In this document: piece after piece, positions 23,501 to 35,165 of the stretch | Layout of the letters: the number at the start of each line of letters is the position of its first letter | Position numbering within the stretch: the stretch's first letter is position 1 | NCBI GenBank assembly: GCA_036023115.1 | Contig: JAYKKT010000088.1 | Location: 62,001-126,000, forward strand | Source: Brasenia schreberi | Taxonomy: Eukaryota; Streptophyta; Magnoliopsida; Nymphaeales; Cabombaceae | Length of the DNA: 64,000 nt | Reading direction: 5' to 3' | Translations under genes and position numbers: made by a program | The notes under the pieces: model-generated | Database searches by the model: none | Seen by the model: only the letters and a program-made list of their open reading frames with translations | Told to the model about the DNA's origin: nothing

Positions 23501-25047
23501 ATTTAAACTTGTATTTTCATTATGACTCTATTTCAAACCTTTTTTTTCTAGAGTATCGTCATTTAAAACTTGTATTTTTCAATCTTCCTAGTTTTTTGCT
23601 TCAACCCACTTTGTCTCTTTAAAGATAGAATACAAATCTTTCTCTTAAGAATAGTATCTATCACCTCCATTAGTTTGACGGTCAATATTCTAATATTCGA
23701 AATACCAATACAAATCTTGTTATTTTGAATCATGTTCTTTTCTCCTTATCCATCTATGCTAAATTGTTGAGGTTCTCTATGTAATTTATTCACTATATCC
23801 GAACAATGATGTAGTGAGATTAACTCTTTTACATACACCTATCTATGTTGTGGGAATCCTCTGGATAATTGATTTAGTAACATCCATATGAAAATATAGA
23901 GGCCCTTGCTTAAATTTCATTGCAGTTGAGACATGCAATGTGTTGCTAAGAGGGAATACTCTCATGAAATGCCTAAAATATTTATAATCCATAATAGTAA
24001 ATATGATAAAGTTTTACATTAATTGTTGGAAGCCTAATGCAACCATCCTCCTCTCACATCCGAGATTGAGGTTAGTCATAGCAGAGTTGTTTAGAGAAGA
24101 GTACCTTGGCAGAAAATTGTAACTTGAAAGCAGTTATACTTATGTCAAGAACTTGTTTTCTTTGCATCCAACTTAAAATCTTGAAACATGTAGCCTATGT
24201 CTGTTTGGTTGATGATTGGGCTTGATAAAACTAAACAATAGACATATCTTATATTTTGATAGGATGCTTCCTTCTGTAACATTTGCCTGCCCTTATCAGC
24301 AAGTAAGGCTGCACTATCTCACTTGTTTAACTGTTAGTCCCCTAGTGCCCTAAAGATGAAGCATGAAAACCATGAACAGTGTTAGTAGGTTAAAACTCCA
24401 ACACCATTTTAGTGGACTGACGACAGATCCAATTCAACTCAAACAAAGGACTCCGGTGGTACAGTAGGTTAAGACTCCGGTGGGAGAGACCCACGAGCAA
24501 AGATAGTTATGCATTTAGCAGCCTGACTTCTGACAAAAATTTTTAATGTATGTCCCAGAGGAATTAAAATAATATTAAATTACCATAATTCCTACTTAAT
24601 TGGGTAGGTTGTACACATGCATGTTTTACTACATTTCATTTCTTCAATTATTGATGATCGCTTTTTACCACCTTGTTAAAACCATCATCCATCATTAATC
24701 AAAACCTTTATTATCAAAAACAAAATCAATTAAAAAATATAAAAGATGACATATGCATATCCCCTGGTTTTCCTACCTTTCGTTACTTCAACCTAAACAA
24801 GTCACCATCCACCACCTCTTATCTTTTCTTATTTCAAACCACCATCCTTCGGTCAAAACTGCTGGCTTACCATGAAAATCACCTCAAAAGCCTAAATACG
24901 ATATAGTTAAAGTGGTTTAATTTTTTTTCAAGTAGTGGTTTTGGTAGTGGCGCTGGTGGCCGGTTTGGATTAGGAGGACAGTAGCTGGAAATGGTTGATA
25001 GGAAGGTGAGGAAAAGAGCGTGCGTACACGTACCAGGCCCTTTTCTC
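23501..25047. other. Intergenic DNA between LINE remnant and GNAT gene
   Basis: T-rich to about 23900, then without recognisable coding or element structure. A short word AGACTCCGGTGG near 24466 recurs at 50709 in an intron of the epsin gene. Short open frames near 24673 and 24991 are not supported. Confidence 0.5.

Positions 25048-25113
<66 letters not shown>
25048..25113. repeat. Compound (CT)n(TA)n microsatellite
   Basis: About 12 CT units joined to about 20 TA units, roughly 250 bp upstream of the GNAT start codon. Confidence 0.95.
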
Positions 25114-25116
<3 letters not shown>

Positions 25117-25360
25117 ATATGTGTGTTTGTGCGTATTTCTACTACAAATGTCCTTTCTTTCCCCTCATGCGGGACAAGTTCAGTTTGAGTTGGAAACCCG
25201 TCCGATTACCATTCCAAGACCCGACAGTTGGTTCCTCCCATGTTCAGCCAACCCCACCCAATCTGCGGCGTCTTACAACGACGACGAATAGAAGAAATCC
25301 AATTGAAGGCAAGGATCACTCGTCGTAGGGAGGCACGCTGTGTGGCAGCAGCAGCAGAGA

Positions 25361-27564
25361 ATGCAGGCATCTACCTTTGGGTTTGGATTTGGATGCCTTT
25401 GCTGCCATTATCATGATCATCCCCGATCATTTTCATCTTCCCCCCCTTCCCGTCACCAATTAAAGCAACGGTCACTGCTCGTATTCTTTCTCAACACCGC
25501 CGATAACGCGTCGCCATATTCCCACAAACGGCTGCAACGGCGCCGGTCCTCCGTCACTAACGGGCCCACTCCCGTCCTTGACCCTCGTCCTTCCCTTCTC
25601 CCCGGTGGGTACTCGCTACTTTTAATTCTTCTGTCGTTTCTTTTTCGTCCTTGATCCTCTCTCTCTCTCTCGACTGCATATTTAGTTCTTATAATTATCA
25701 TCTATGTTTTGTGACCCCCCTTTTGTGGCGTGGGGTTTCTCCCTTGTGTGAAACGGGACGTTTGGAATGGAAATCTTCTTGAGATACTTCCTTGTAGGAC
25801 ACCATCCTAACGTTTGCCACTTAGTTAATTGATAGGGTTGATCGTCTAATTTGTGCTTATACAATAACATCATGCTTGATTAATTCTAGAAAAAGGAAAT
25901 GTTGTTCTTTTCATTCGGTGTTTGCATTGATTAAAGATCTTATTCCGCCTCTGTCTTATCTCTGCTTGAATTTCAAAGTGTTGTTTTGACGCCGTAAAAC
26001 AGAAATTCGTGGAGAAGTCAAGCAACTGAATTGTTCCCTGCAGCTGCTGCGTGCCCCGAGGTCGTTGTTAGAGAAGCGCGCATACAAGATTGTTGGGACG
26101 TTGCTGATACTCACTGCAGTTTCTTCTTCCCAAATTATTCATTTCCCTTTGATTTGCTGCTGCGGATGAATCGACTGGTGGCCTTGTTTTCAGGTTTCTC
26201 TGTTCCGATTGAGAATAATAATATGAGGAAGTGCTTGGTGGCTGTAATTGGTAATCTTGTTGAAGATAACTACTTATTTGGTACCCTAAATTTAAAGTTT
26301 TTTGGAGTTGAAGAGAAATTCTGCTTTGACAAGGAATACGTTGCGGGGATACTGACCATAGACACCTTGTCCGAATTCTTGCCTCGAAAAGGGCCTCTTG
26401 GGAAAAGGAGGTGAGTCTACCTACAACACGCATAAGACTTGTCACGTTTACAAGATTCACGAAGCTCATGACTTCTCTTTTTAATATGTTTTGTGATTCA
26501 CATGAAGCTTGTATGCTCAATTATTTTCTTCAATTGCTGTTTCGTTTGCTTTTTTAATGACTGACACCACCAATATGGGGGTTTTGTGGATTTCGAACGT
26601 TCCGTCACGGAACATTCTCGAAATGTTTTTCAGGTGCATCATCTACGCATCAAACTAAGAGCACGTCAGCTAGCTTTTTTACATCTGTAGATTTACATGT
26701 GGATTTCTAGATAGCTCCCCTCCTCGAGTTACGATTTCGCCGTGTGTATATTTCCGGCGACGCAAACATATTAGGGCAAATACAGAAGATTCCCGATGAG
26801 CTTGAGTCAATTCTAACATTTGGGTGTTGGCTGACAGGTCATGTACACACACATGCACACCCGAATGATGGTTTAATATTTCTCACATTGTGATTTCTGG
26901 TTGACTTGCTCTTCTTTCTGACGCATTTCATGCCCAAACTCGAGGGATGGGACACTTGCAAAAAGAAGACTTTGTAGCTTACGCAAGGGGACTGCGATCA
27001 AGATTTTATGAGAGCATCAAATCGACTTACACCTTTTATGCTCTACACATCAAATTTGTGAGCCACAAGAACAAAAACCATTGGTTTTTACATCCTTATA
27101 GAATTCAATCTACTTAGACATAGAATTTTGCATACCGCAGCACCTGTGCAGTTTCTCCACAACAGAAATCATTCTGGTAATGCATTCCACCGAGTCTCTC
27201 TCTCGGTTTTATCATTTTCAGGGCTGATATTGCCTATATGTCAAGTGTCTCTGTCTCAAGTGTTTTTATCATTTTCAGAACTGGTATTGCCTACATATCG
27301 AACGTTGCAGTCAAGCAGACAGAGAGACGCAAAGGCATAGCGAAGAAGTTGATGGCCAAGGCTGAGGAACAAGCTCGAAGATCGGGTTGTCGTTCCTTGG
27401 CATTGCACTGTGACGCGAACAACCCTGCTGCCGTTGCATTATACAAGAGCCAGGGCTTCAGATGCATCATGGTCCCACGTGGTGCCAATTGGCCTGAACC
27501 CAGGACCGCTCCAGGCTCAAGGTTTCATTTCATGATGAAACTCCTAACCAGGGCAGCTGCTTAA
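25361..27564 (+). CDS. GNAT-family N-acetyltransferase, probably plastid-targeted
   Basis: Transfers acetyl from acetyl-CoA to amino groups. It resembles the plant chloroplast GNAT proteins, some of which acetylate both N-termini and lysines. Three exons (25361-25608, 26003-26410, 27279-27564) give 313 residues, phases consistent. The first about 80 residues are Ser/Arg/His-rich and low in acidic residues, as in a transit peptide. The GNAT core follows: REARIQDCWDVADTHCSFFFP, then LPRKGPLGKRR, and in exon 3 TGIAYISNVAV with the acetyl-CoA loop RRKGIAKKL at about 235-243. The end is NNPAAVALYKSQGFR, then RFHFMMKLL and a stop. The start is the first ATG in frame; GTG at 25340 is not a plausible plant start. 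A 57-bp duplication just before exon 3 creates a second in-frame acceptor. The substrate is not inferable. Confidence 0.9.
27190..27300 (+). repeat. 57-bp duplication covering the exon 3 splice acceptor of the GNAT gene
   Basis: TTTTATCATTTTCAG occurs at 27207-27221 and again at 27264-27278. Each copy is followed by similar exon-like sequence (GGCTGATATTGCC and AACTGGTATTGCC). The two AG acceptors are 57 bp apart, a multiple of three, and the extra segment has no stop in frame. The downstream one yields the family-typical protein. Confidence 0.85.
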
Positions 27565-28398
27565 CATTAGCTTTGCCTTGAAGAAACTTATCTTGTATTT
27601 CTATTCACCAGGTAGATCGCGGCCACGCTAGCTGGGAGCATCGTATTAGATGCAGTGTTGTGTTATATCAGTTGCCTGTACATAGACATGGATCTCATGA
27701 AATGTATACACGTTTTCCGGAACATGCATTTGCTTTATAAAACAACGATCTGATATGAAAATGTCTACCCCTGTTCTCTCGTGATAATATTTCTCGCACA
27801 GTATCGTTTTGCAAATAGATATGCCGCTATTCTAAATCAGCTCATGTAGGGATCGCTGGCCACTGCATTTCAGGCTTACAGTCGTTCTCACACGCTGACG
27901 GAATTCTCTTTACTGCACAATGAAAGACGATGCATTCTCCGCGTTGATCGAGTCTCCCCCTTTTTCGATGAGAAAGGTCTCTTGCTTTGGGGTGAAGTAG
28001 AGCGCATTTGACGAACATGATTCACCAAGAGCGAATCCCAACGAAGTGAGGATGCAGCAGGCTGCTCGGTTCATCATGCCCAGCAGTAAGATTATTTCAT
28101 TTTCCAGTGCCCTGGTCGTTGTCGAAACTTCTCCAAAAGGTTCCTTTGAAAGATGAGAAATATCCATCCACAAGACGTTTTTCTTGTTCCCCTAGCATAA
28201 GTCATGCAAAGGCCGGCACTGCAGCGCGGATTCGATTTAAGGAAGCCCTTGGTCGAGATGCTAGTCCATCTTTTTGACACCATCCATCTCTAAGAATGAA
28301 TTGTCATGTGTTGATAAAAAGCATCAGCATCGGCGGAAGCAACAGCAATAAGAATACACATAGAAGGATGAAGAGGCCAATTCTTTCACCACATCCAA
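27565..28398. other. GNAT 3' flank and PPR downstream flank
   Basis: No gene. It includes the GNAT 3' UTR. On the minus strand, where the C-terminal DYW domain of a PPR protein might have been expected, nothing recognisable remains. Confidence 0.55.
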
Positions 28399-30586
28399 TC
28401 AGGTCGAACAGGTCCTCAGAACACTGAATAATTCAACGGCATGGATGTCCAAATTGACAAAAAGTTCATGATATTCCATATAGTTCAACGCATAACCCAT
28501 GTCCGGGACATAACCAGCATCTGAAATGTGAGCCATTAAGCCATTCAGAAAATCGTAAATAGCATCACACTCTTCGTGTGTCCTGTCTCCCGCAAGAAAA
28601 GCGTGAATCTTGTTACTCAATTCAATCCAGCTGCATCCTGGATCTTTCTTCAATCCCTTCTCCTTTGTCATCCCCCGAATTTTTGCTGCTTCATCCCACA
28701 TGCGATGGTCGCTGTAAATACCAGAGAGCATCACGTACGCTGACATATCTTGGGGATAGATTCTTGTTATATGCTCAGTTGCAACCTTCCCTAGTACAAC
28801 GTCTTTATGGGACACGCATGCTGACAGCAGGCATCTCCATGCCACTTTGTCTGATTGAGAATGTATACGGGTTATGAACTCATATGCCCTTCTCAGCTGC
28901 CCTGCTCGGCCCAAAAGATCAACCACACAAGCATGATGATCAGATCGTGGGGCAATTCCCTGGTCTCTGTACATGAATTCCAAATAACGGCATCCATCTT
29001 CAACGAGACCAGCACACCAAGAAAGTAATATCGTTTGGCTCCACTCCAGACTCCTGCATTAATGCAAAGATCTCAAGGGCTTCCTTTCCAAAACCATGTT
29101 GAGCATATCCCATGAGTATAGTGTTCCAAGATACTAAGTTTCTCATTGACAAGCAATTTTTGAAGACGTTGACAGCATCTCTTATCCTTCCACCGTTTGC
29201 ATACATGTCCATGAGCGAGTTTCCAACAAACAAATCGGTACCAAGTCCTGGTTTGATTACGTAGCCATGGATTTGCCTGCCCCACTCTGGAGCCGGAAGA
29301 TCACCACACAAGCTCAATATGTAAAGACTGTGGGCTTTATACTTCTAAGTACCATCTGGTGGAAAATTCCAACCGCTTTCCAACCATAACCCGATTGTGT
29401 ATGTCCAGTGATCAAAGTGTTCCATGAGATAGAATCGTGATCCTCCATCTCCTCGAAAACTTTAATAGAACCTTCAAGAAGCCTGCATTTACTAAACATA
29501 TCAAGGAGGGCATTCCCAACAAATCTACTGAGCTTATAGCTCGTTTTGAGTGATAGACAATGCAGTTGTTTACCTTGTTCCAGTGCCACGATGCCACCAC
29601 ATGCACCAAGAACACAAGAAAATGTATATTCATTTGGTTTCGGACCAGAAACATGCATTTCACCAAAAAGAATAAGGGCCATCTGCTCTTTTCCTTGTTG
29701 GGCATAACCAGCAATTAGTGTAGTCCAGGAAACTATGCTTGGATCAACGCTCATTACAAAAGCACGATATGCAGAATCCAATTTGCCACATTTAGCATAT
29801 ATATCTATGATTTCATTTTCAACAAATGTTTCTCGCTCGATTCCACATTTGATCATCTGAGCATGAATTTGCTGGCCACAGTACAGATCTGTTGTGCTCG
29901 CACAAGTACCCCAAAGCACTAGCTGAAGAGTGCGGGCTCAACTTGATACCAGCCAGCTGAGATTCAAGAAACATACTCAGAGCTTCTTTAGTCTCCCCAT
30001 ATTTTGCATGACCTGCAATAATGGAAGTCCAAGAAACCGAACTTGGCTGAGAAATAGATCTAAAGACTTGATGAGCAAACTTGACTAGACCAATTTTTGC
30101 ATATAAGTTGATCAAAGCATTGCTCACGAACACACTTGTATTGTATGCACATCGAAAAAATCTTCCATGGATCTCCTTGCCCTTCTCCAAAGTACCAAGA
30201 GCCGTGCAAACCATAACGACTGCAACATAAGAGTATTCATTTGGCTCGATTCCTTCTTCAACCATTGAACGAAAATATCCCAAAGCACTTTAAGGTAAGC
30301 CCCACTCTTGTAACCGAAAACAAGCCGTGTGCAAGAAAACTACATCTCGGTCAGGCATTTCGATTAACACTTGGGAGGCAGCCTTCAAGTCCCCGCAATC
30401 AACGTACATGCCGACCAAACAGTTGCCCGTATAAATAGTCAAAGATCCAGACGAAAGCAACTTACGGTGAATCATTTTCGCCACTGGAAGGCATTTGTAG
30501 CTGTCAAAAGTACGAATAAGACGAGAGACGCCCATGGTACAAAAGTAGAGGAGCAAAAAGGGGAAGGTGTGCGTGTAGATTGTCAC
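28399..30586 (-). pseudogene. Pentatricopeptide repeat (PPR) protein, broken
   Basis: PLS-type PPR proteins bind RNA in plastids or mitochondria. About 700 residues of PPR repeats read across five pieces in different frames: 30586-30290, 30289-about 29920, 29919-29314, about 29317-29020, and 28998-28399. Hallmarks include FVSNALINLYAKIG, SWTTLIAGYAQQG, SWNTLITGHTQSG, SWNTILMGYAQHG and, near the end, ACVVDLLGRAGQL with WIELSNKIHAFLAGD (E-type region). Lesions are an in-frame TAA at 30290-30292, frame changes near 29920 and 29315, and a deletion with frame change near 29010-29030, where the ...GVLSACSH... type sequence is partly missing. The region just before the TAA (about 30300-30340) also departs from the repeat pattern. 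The native 5' end is unclear. No DYW domain follows. Almost certainly non-functional unless the window contains sequencing errors. Confidence 0.85.
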
Positions 30587-30854
30587 CGGCGATTAATAGG
30601 AGCATATGCAACACATAGAAGACCATCGTAAAGAAGGAGACGTGAGGGTAGAATCTACCGAGCCGTCTCATCGAATAAGATCTGCTTAACGGAAGGTTCC
30701 CTCTTTTGAAGTACGGCACCTGGCAGAAGTGGAGCAGACGCGACCGAGGTCGGTGAGGTGGACGGATACAACTACGAGAAAGAGTGGAATGGGATGTTAC
30801 TCGGGCACGTACACACGCCACACGACCAACCAGGAGCGTCTAGAAACGACACAT

Positions 30855-30856
<2 letters not shown>
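30587..30856. other. PPR pseudogene 5' flank
   Basis: No gene recognised. The sequence could include the former PPR promoter. It runs into the microsatellite at 30857. Confidence 0.5.

Positions 30857-30951
<95 letters not shown>
30857..30951. repeat. Compound (CT)n(TA)n microsatellite
   Basis: About 23 CT units joined to about 24 TA units, the longest of three such compound tracts in the window. Minus-strand reading produces spurious Tyr-Ile and Arg-Glu repeats. Confidence 0.95.
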
Positions 30952-30953
<2 letters not shown>

Positions 30954-31059
30954 CTCCATAAGATATGGGACGTTCAATACCTATTGCGGCCATATTGAAC
31001 ATAAAAGATGCTGATATAACACCTAAGCTGAAGATTCATCCAAAGGTATTCAAAAAGAG

Positions 31060-31520
31060 GATAATATTTAAGCTGATTTAAAGTTGATCATATGAAAAAG
31101 TGATCAATTCACAACAAGAGAACTGAAATTTTAATATAAATGATGGTTGGCGAAAACGAAAAGATTTAGCCAAGGCTCCAACTTCTGTTAGCCTCTTGTG
31201 GCATTTGAAAATCTTACTTCTACCTGATATACCACAACCTGTGGATGGGGAGCAACAATTCACTGTATGGTGAGAGAATGTTATTAACAACCTTAAACAT
31301 GGGTTCGGGTGGCAAGATAAGTTGGCTTTAGTGGTCTTCACACTTTAAATAATTTGGAGAGCAAGAAATCAACAGATCTTCCAAGGCAAAAATAGTTTGT
31401 TGTCTAAAAATGTGGGAAATGCAAGACTCTTCATTGAGCATTTCAAGGAGTCGTAAGAGTCTGTAAACAGAGCCGTCTACATAAACGAAATCAACTACCT
31501 TTATTTTCTCTGTGGCTTCA
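31060..31520 (+). mobile_element. Possible L1-type LINE 3' fragment
   Basis: The + strand translation near 31285-31460 includes IIWRARNQQIFQGK, resembling the WxxWKxRNxxIF motif that closes plant L1-type LINE reverse-transcriptase ORFs, with stops nearby. The identification rests on that motif only. If correct, this is a short degenerate fragment. Confidence 0.35.
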
Positions 31521-31803
31521 AAGACGATGAATTGTTTGATAATAATGTTTCAGAAACATTATCAATAGAACAAGAGAGGAAAGGTTTCTAGCCCCTCCTA
31601 CCAGACTGAATGCGGACTTTGCAATAATAAATTACATAATGATAAACTGAAAGGCAGAATGAGTGGCTTCAGGGTAGGCCTCTGTCTCTTCTTTCTTAAC
31701 TGTCAAACACACTTCAGAGCAGAAACCGAAGAGAAAATGTATACATGTATATGAGTTGTATATACCTGTATATATAGGTATATGTGTGTGCGTATCTACT
31801 AAT
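31521..31803. other. 3' flank of the glycosyltransferase-like gene
   Basis: Presumed 3' UTR of the minus-strand gene that stops at 31804. It contains a short TA/TG-rich tract (31740-31795) and no coding signal. Confidence 0.5.
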
Positions 31804-34800
31804 TTAGAATTTTGCACATTCCAGGGGCATGCCGGTCTCGTGATCAACCGTCACAATCTCTGATGGACTGCAATCTAGAAGATCCTGTCCAAGCTTTGCT
31901 CCGGCAGCCTTAAGGCCCTTGAGTGATACTGGCTGGTTGAAGAGGTTGATCACCGGCAGTTTGGATGACGAAGGCATCTTCCCAGCAGGCAGCAGCTCCC
32001 TGAAGTCACGCTGCAATAATGGCACCTCAAAGTCTTCCTTGTTATGTTTAACCACGTTCTCTTTGGCGCTTATGTGTGCCCCGGGCTCCATGTGATTCGT
32101 AGAGAAGCTTGCCTGGTCTGGAAAATTTGGATACAGGCTCACATAACCCCTCAGATACATCATGTCTATTAAGAACTTCTTCCACGAAGCTTGCCAGCCG
32201 TTGGTACGAGATTTCGGAATTTGAACGGGGTTCTGCTTCGCGTCCTCAGTGAACCGCATGTGCATGTAAGTGTAGAACTCTCTCCAATGCTTCGGGAAGA
32301 ACAACGCACCCCAGCTGCATGGCAATTGATGCAAATATGGTGTATTTGGATGTATCTTCTTGAAGAACTCCGTTGGATTCCACTTTGGCCTTTCTTTCAC
32401 TACCTCAACCAGCCTGGGCGTGTACAGAGAGATTGAAGACAGCTGTGGCAATGAAACTTGTGGATCATAATGGTAACTCAAGAGGGCATATTTGATCCAC
32501 AAGTAGTAATAAGGAGACACCTCAATGTCATCCTCGAGCAAGAGGCCAAAGTTATCATCGGAAGAGGGGTACCAACTCTCACTCACGGCTCGAATAAGAC
32601 CACCTTGGATGATCCGACGGCGGACGATCTTGGGGCCGTGAGGCCAAGAGAAGGCATTTACTATCTTCAGAGTCTCTTCGTTCACTTTTGTGTCCATGTT
32701 GAAGGTGAGAATTATCTCATCACCAACATAATATGCGTCGCTCAGTGACTTGAGCAAGCGTTGCAGTGAAACGGGGCGGTTCTGGGTGATTATGTTCACA
32801 GAAACTGTCATCCGGTTCCAATCTGTCAGGGGAAAATTGCAATTACGAAGATCAGTATCCAAGTACGCAAGAAATGAAAACCAGAAAAAAGGTATCTGGA
32901 GAGGAGCTCAAACGAGGAATCATAGACTTTGTCTGTCAGTAACTTGCAACAAGTCTTGTGACTCTGAGCCACAAGCTGTATCTCAAAGATCATTGGCAGG
33001 CTCTACGGCAAACAAAAGAAAAAATCAGAATGGGACATGAACGAGTTCAAAGTCATACTTGGTAATGCTGTTGATCTGAGATCAGCCATAAACAGAACCT
33101 TGGGAATGGAACGTCCAGGCAAGAGAACCAATGTCGAATTACTCGAACTGCCACCAACAGCCATCCTCAGTGCCTTCTTTACGTTAACATCAATGTCTGC
33201 AACTGCAATTACCACAGTCGGATTGTGAATCTTCATCAGCCCCTTCATGCTAGAGTAAACAGCCTGCACGACGGGCACCTCAGAATCTGAAACTCCCATT
33301 ACAGCATCAACAGCTAAATCGAAGATCTTGAATCTCCTCTCATGACAATTAGACTTGGGCCATTTGAGTGCATCAGCGGCATCTTCACATGGGCAGAAAC
33401 TACCACCAGACACCACTATGTATGCCTTCTTTCCAGATGTTGTTCTGAATTTCTCCAAAAGAGGTGCCAACGCAGTCACCTCGCTTAGTGAGTGAGCATA
33501 GAACATCGCATCTATTTTCTGAGGATTCATGGCAGCCCACTGCGTAACATAACCAGTTGATAGAGTCCGCCACCATTGATCATCACGGACTTGCACTATA
33601 TCCTTAAAAATTACAGTGGTTTCAGAAATATAAGCGAGTCTGTGCTCACTGTCTCCCCAAGTCTCCTTGTCATCAGGGTCAACTGGAAGCACATACGAGA
33701 AGGCATTCCTGTATTTTTGAAGTTGGTAGCTGCAAGGTCGAAGCACAGTTAGTATGACCATCTATCAGACAGAGATCAAGGTTAAATTGAAAATAGATAT
33801 GCCGGTGGATATCTAACACTTGCTTTTCCAGATAAAGCCGTTATTTGGGTGGACAGTGGTTGTGGTAGAGAGGAGGCCTTGATAATCTAGATAATTTGTG
33901 AATCTGAGATATAGTGACTAAATTAAAATGCCTATACTGCACTTTGAGGTACAGAATTAAATGTTTTACAGATCGATTGCAAAACGAAAGAAGAAAACTT
34001 TACGTGCAACGTTTGTTGGCAAAAAAAAAAAGGAAAATCTACATGGTCATTACACAGTTGATTTTTAGATGAATTTATTTTTTTACGAAATAACATGCAG
34101 ATACCTGAGATGAAGGTCTTCACCAGTCATGAAAGTGAAAGGTTCTTCAATAAACAAAGTCTTCACGAGATCAGACGGAAGAAACCATGAGCTAGACAGA
34201 AAGTCCACTTGAACAATCTTATCGACGGTTATGCCGTAAGCCGGATCCGGCAAATAAATGCCAGCTTCTTTGGAACGGAACTTTCTGTAACTGGGAAACG
34301 AGTAGTCCTTCTGTCTGAAAGGTAATATCCTACCAATGCTTCCCAGAACAGAATTTTGATACTTATCAGTTCCTGCAACGTGCGACAGAATCTCGAGCAT
34401 TTTCTTGCCGGGGATCATGTCGTCATCCAGAATGTATACGAGATCCGCATCGGTCTGCAGAGCCAGCTGAAACCTCCCATAGTACTTGAAGTCATAGGAG
34501 GAGCTGATGAAGCTGATTTTGGAATCATTATAGCTCTCAACTATCCTTCTAAGGTTAGCTTCATTTGGGCTGCCGAAAGCCAGCACCCACACGTGGTAGA
34601 AGGGAATGGTCTGGTGAAGAAGAGATTCAAGCTGTGCACACAAGGTTTTCCTCTTAAAATGATTCAGAATCACCGTGATCTTGGGAATTTTCCCCGGGCC
34701 CCACTTTGATTTCATCTGCATGAGTTCAGAGAGCGTCTCGGTTCCAAAGGTGTTCTGTTGGAACTCCAAGACCTCATCATAAAGCTCCCTCTTGAACTTG

Positions 34801-35165
34801 ATCATCTGCGAATCGTTCGACTGCTTCTGGGTGAAGTCAATAATCTCATTCTCGCAGACATCAGCAGGGGAATCAATTATCATGCTCATCTCCAGGGCAC
34901 TTCGTGATGGACGAGACGAGGGCATAAAGGGTCTCCAGATCCAGGAAAAGTCGGGTTTCGTCCGCAAATCGATTGTGGGACTCATGTAGTACAGAAGACA
35001 TGTTGCATAGATGGCAAAGATAAACTGAAGGCAGGTGAGGATCGAAACAACGCGAGCAGAGGAGCCCTTGCTAGCTCGAACCTTTGTTTTTGCTCCAACG
35101 TAATCGCGGAGCATGCCTTCCAAATAGTCTCCGCTTTGCATAGTGGGGCTTCTTACTAGACCCAT
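31804..35165 (-). CDS. Membrane-anchored protein with two glycosyltransferase-like (GT-A) domains
   Basis: Three exons (35165-34105, 33729-33059, 32822-31804) join in phase to 916 residues. Residues about 39-61 form one membrane segment after a short basic N-terminus, the layout of a type II Golgi protein. Domain 1 (about 160-355) is GT2-like: ITVILNHFKRKTLCAQLESL, an Asp box YILDDDM (Asp247-249) and TGED near 347-350. Domain 2 (about 580-800) begins MTVSVNIITQNRPVSLQRLL, carries LLLEDDIEVSP (Glu674-Asp676) and resembles GT-A folds of the GnT-I kind. The middle part (355-577) has no motif I recognise. The donor of exon 2 (GTATGA) and the ATG at 35163-35165 fit consensus. Donor, acceptor and pathway cannot be told from sequence; cell-wall or protein glycosylation is a guess. 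No lesion seen. Confidence 0.85.

Noticed and set aside
26068..26520. 150-codon minus frame over the GNAT gene
   Set aside because: Antisense of GNAT exon 2.
27910..28283. Minus-strand frames that might continue the PPR protein into a DYW domain
   Set aside because: None of the DYW landmarks (Cys/His deaminase residues, terminal DYW) is present.
30729..31002. Frames with Ser-Leu, Tyr-Ile and Arg-Glu repeats
   Set aside because: Translation of the compound CT/TA microsatellite.
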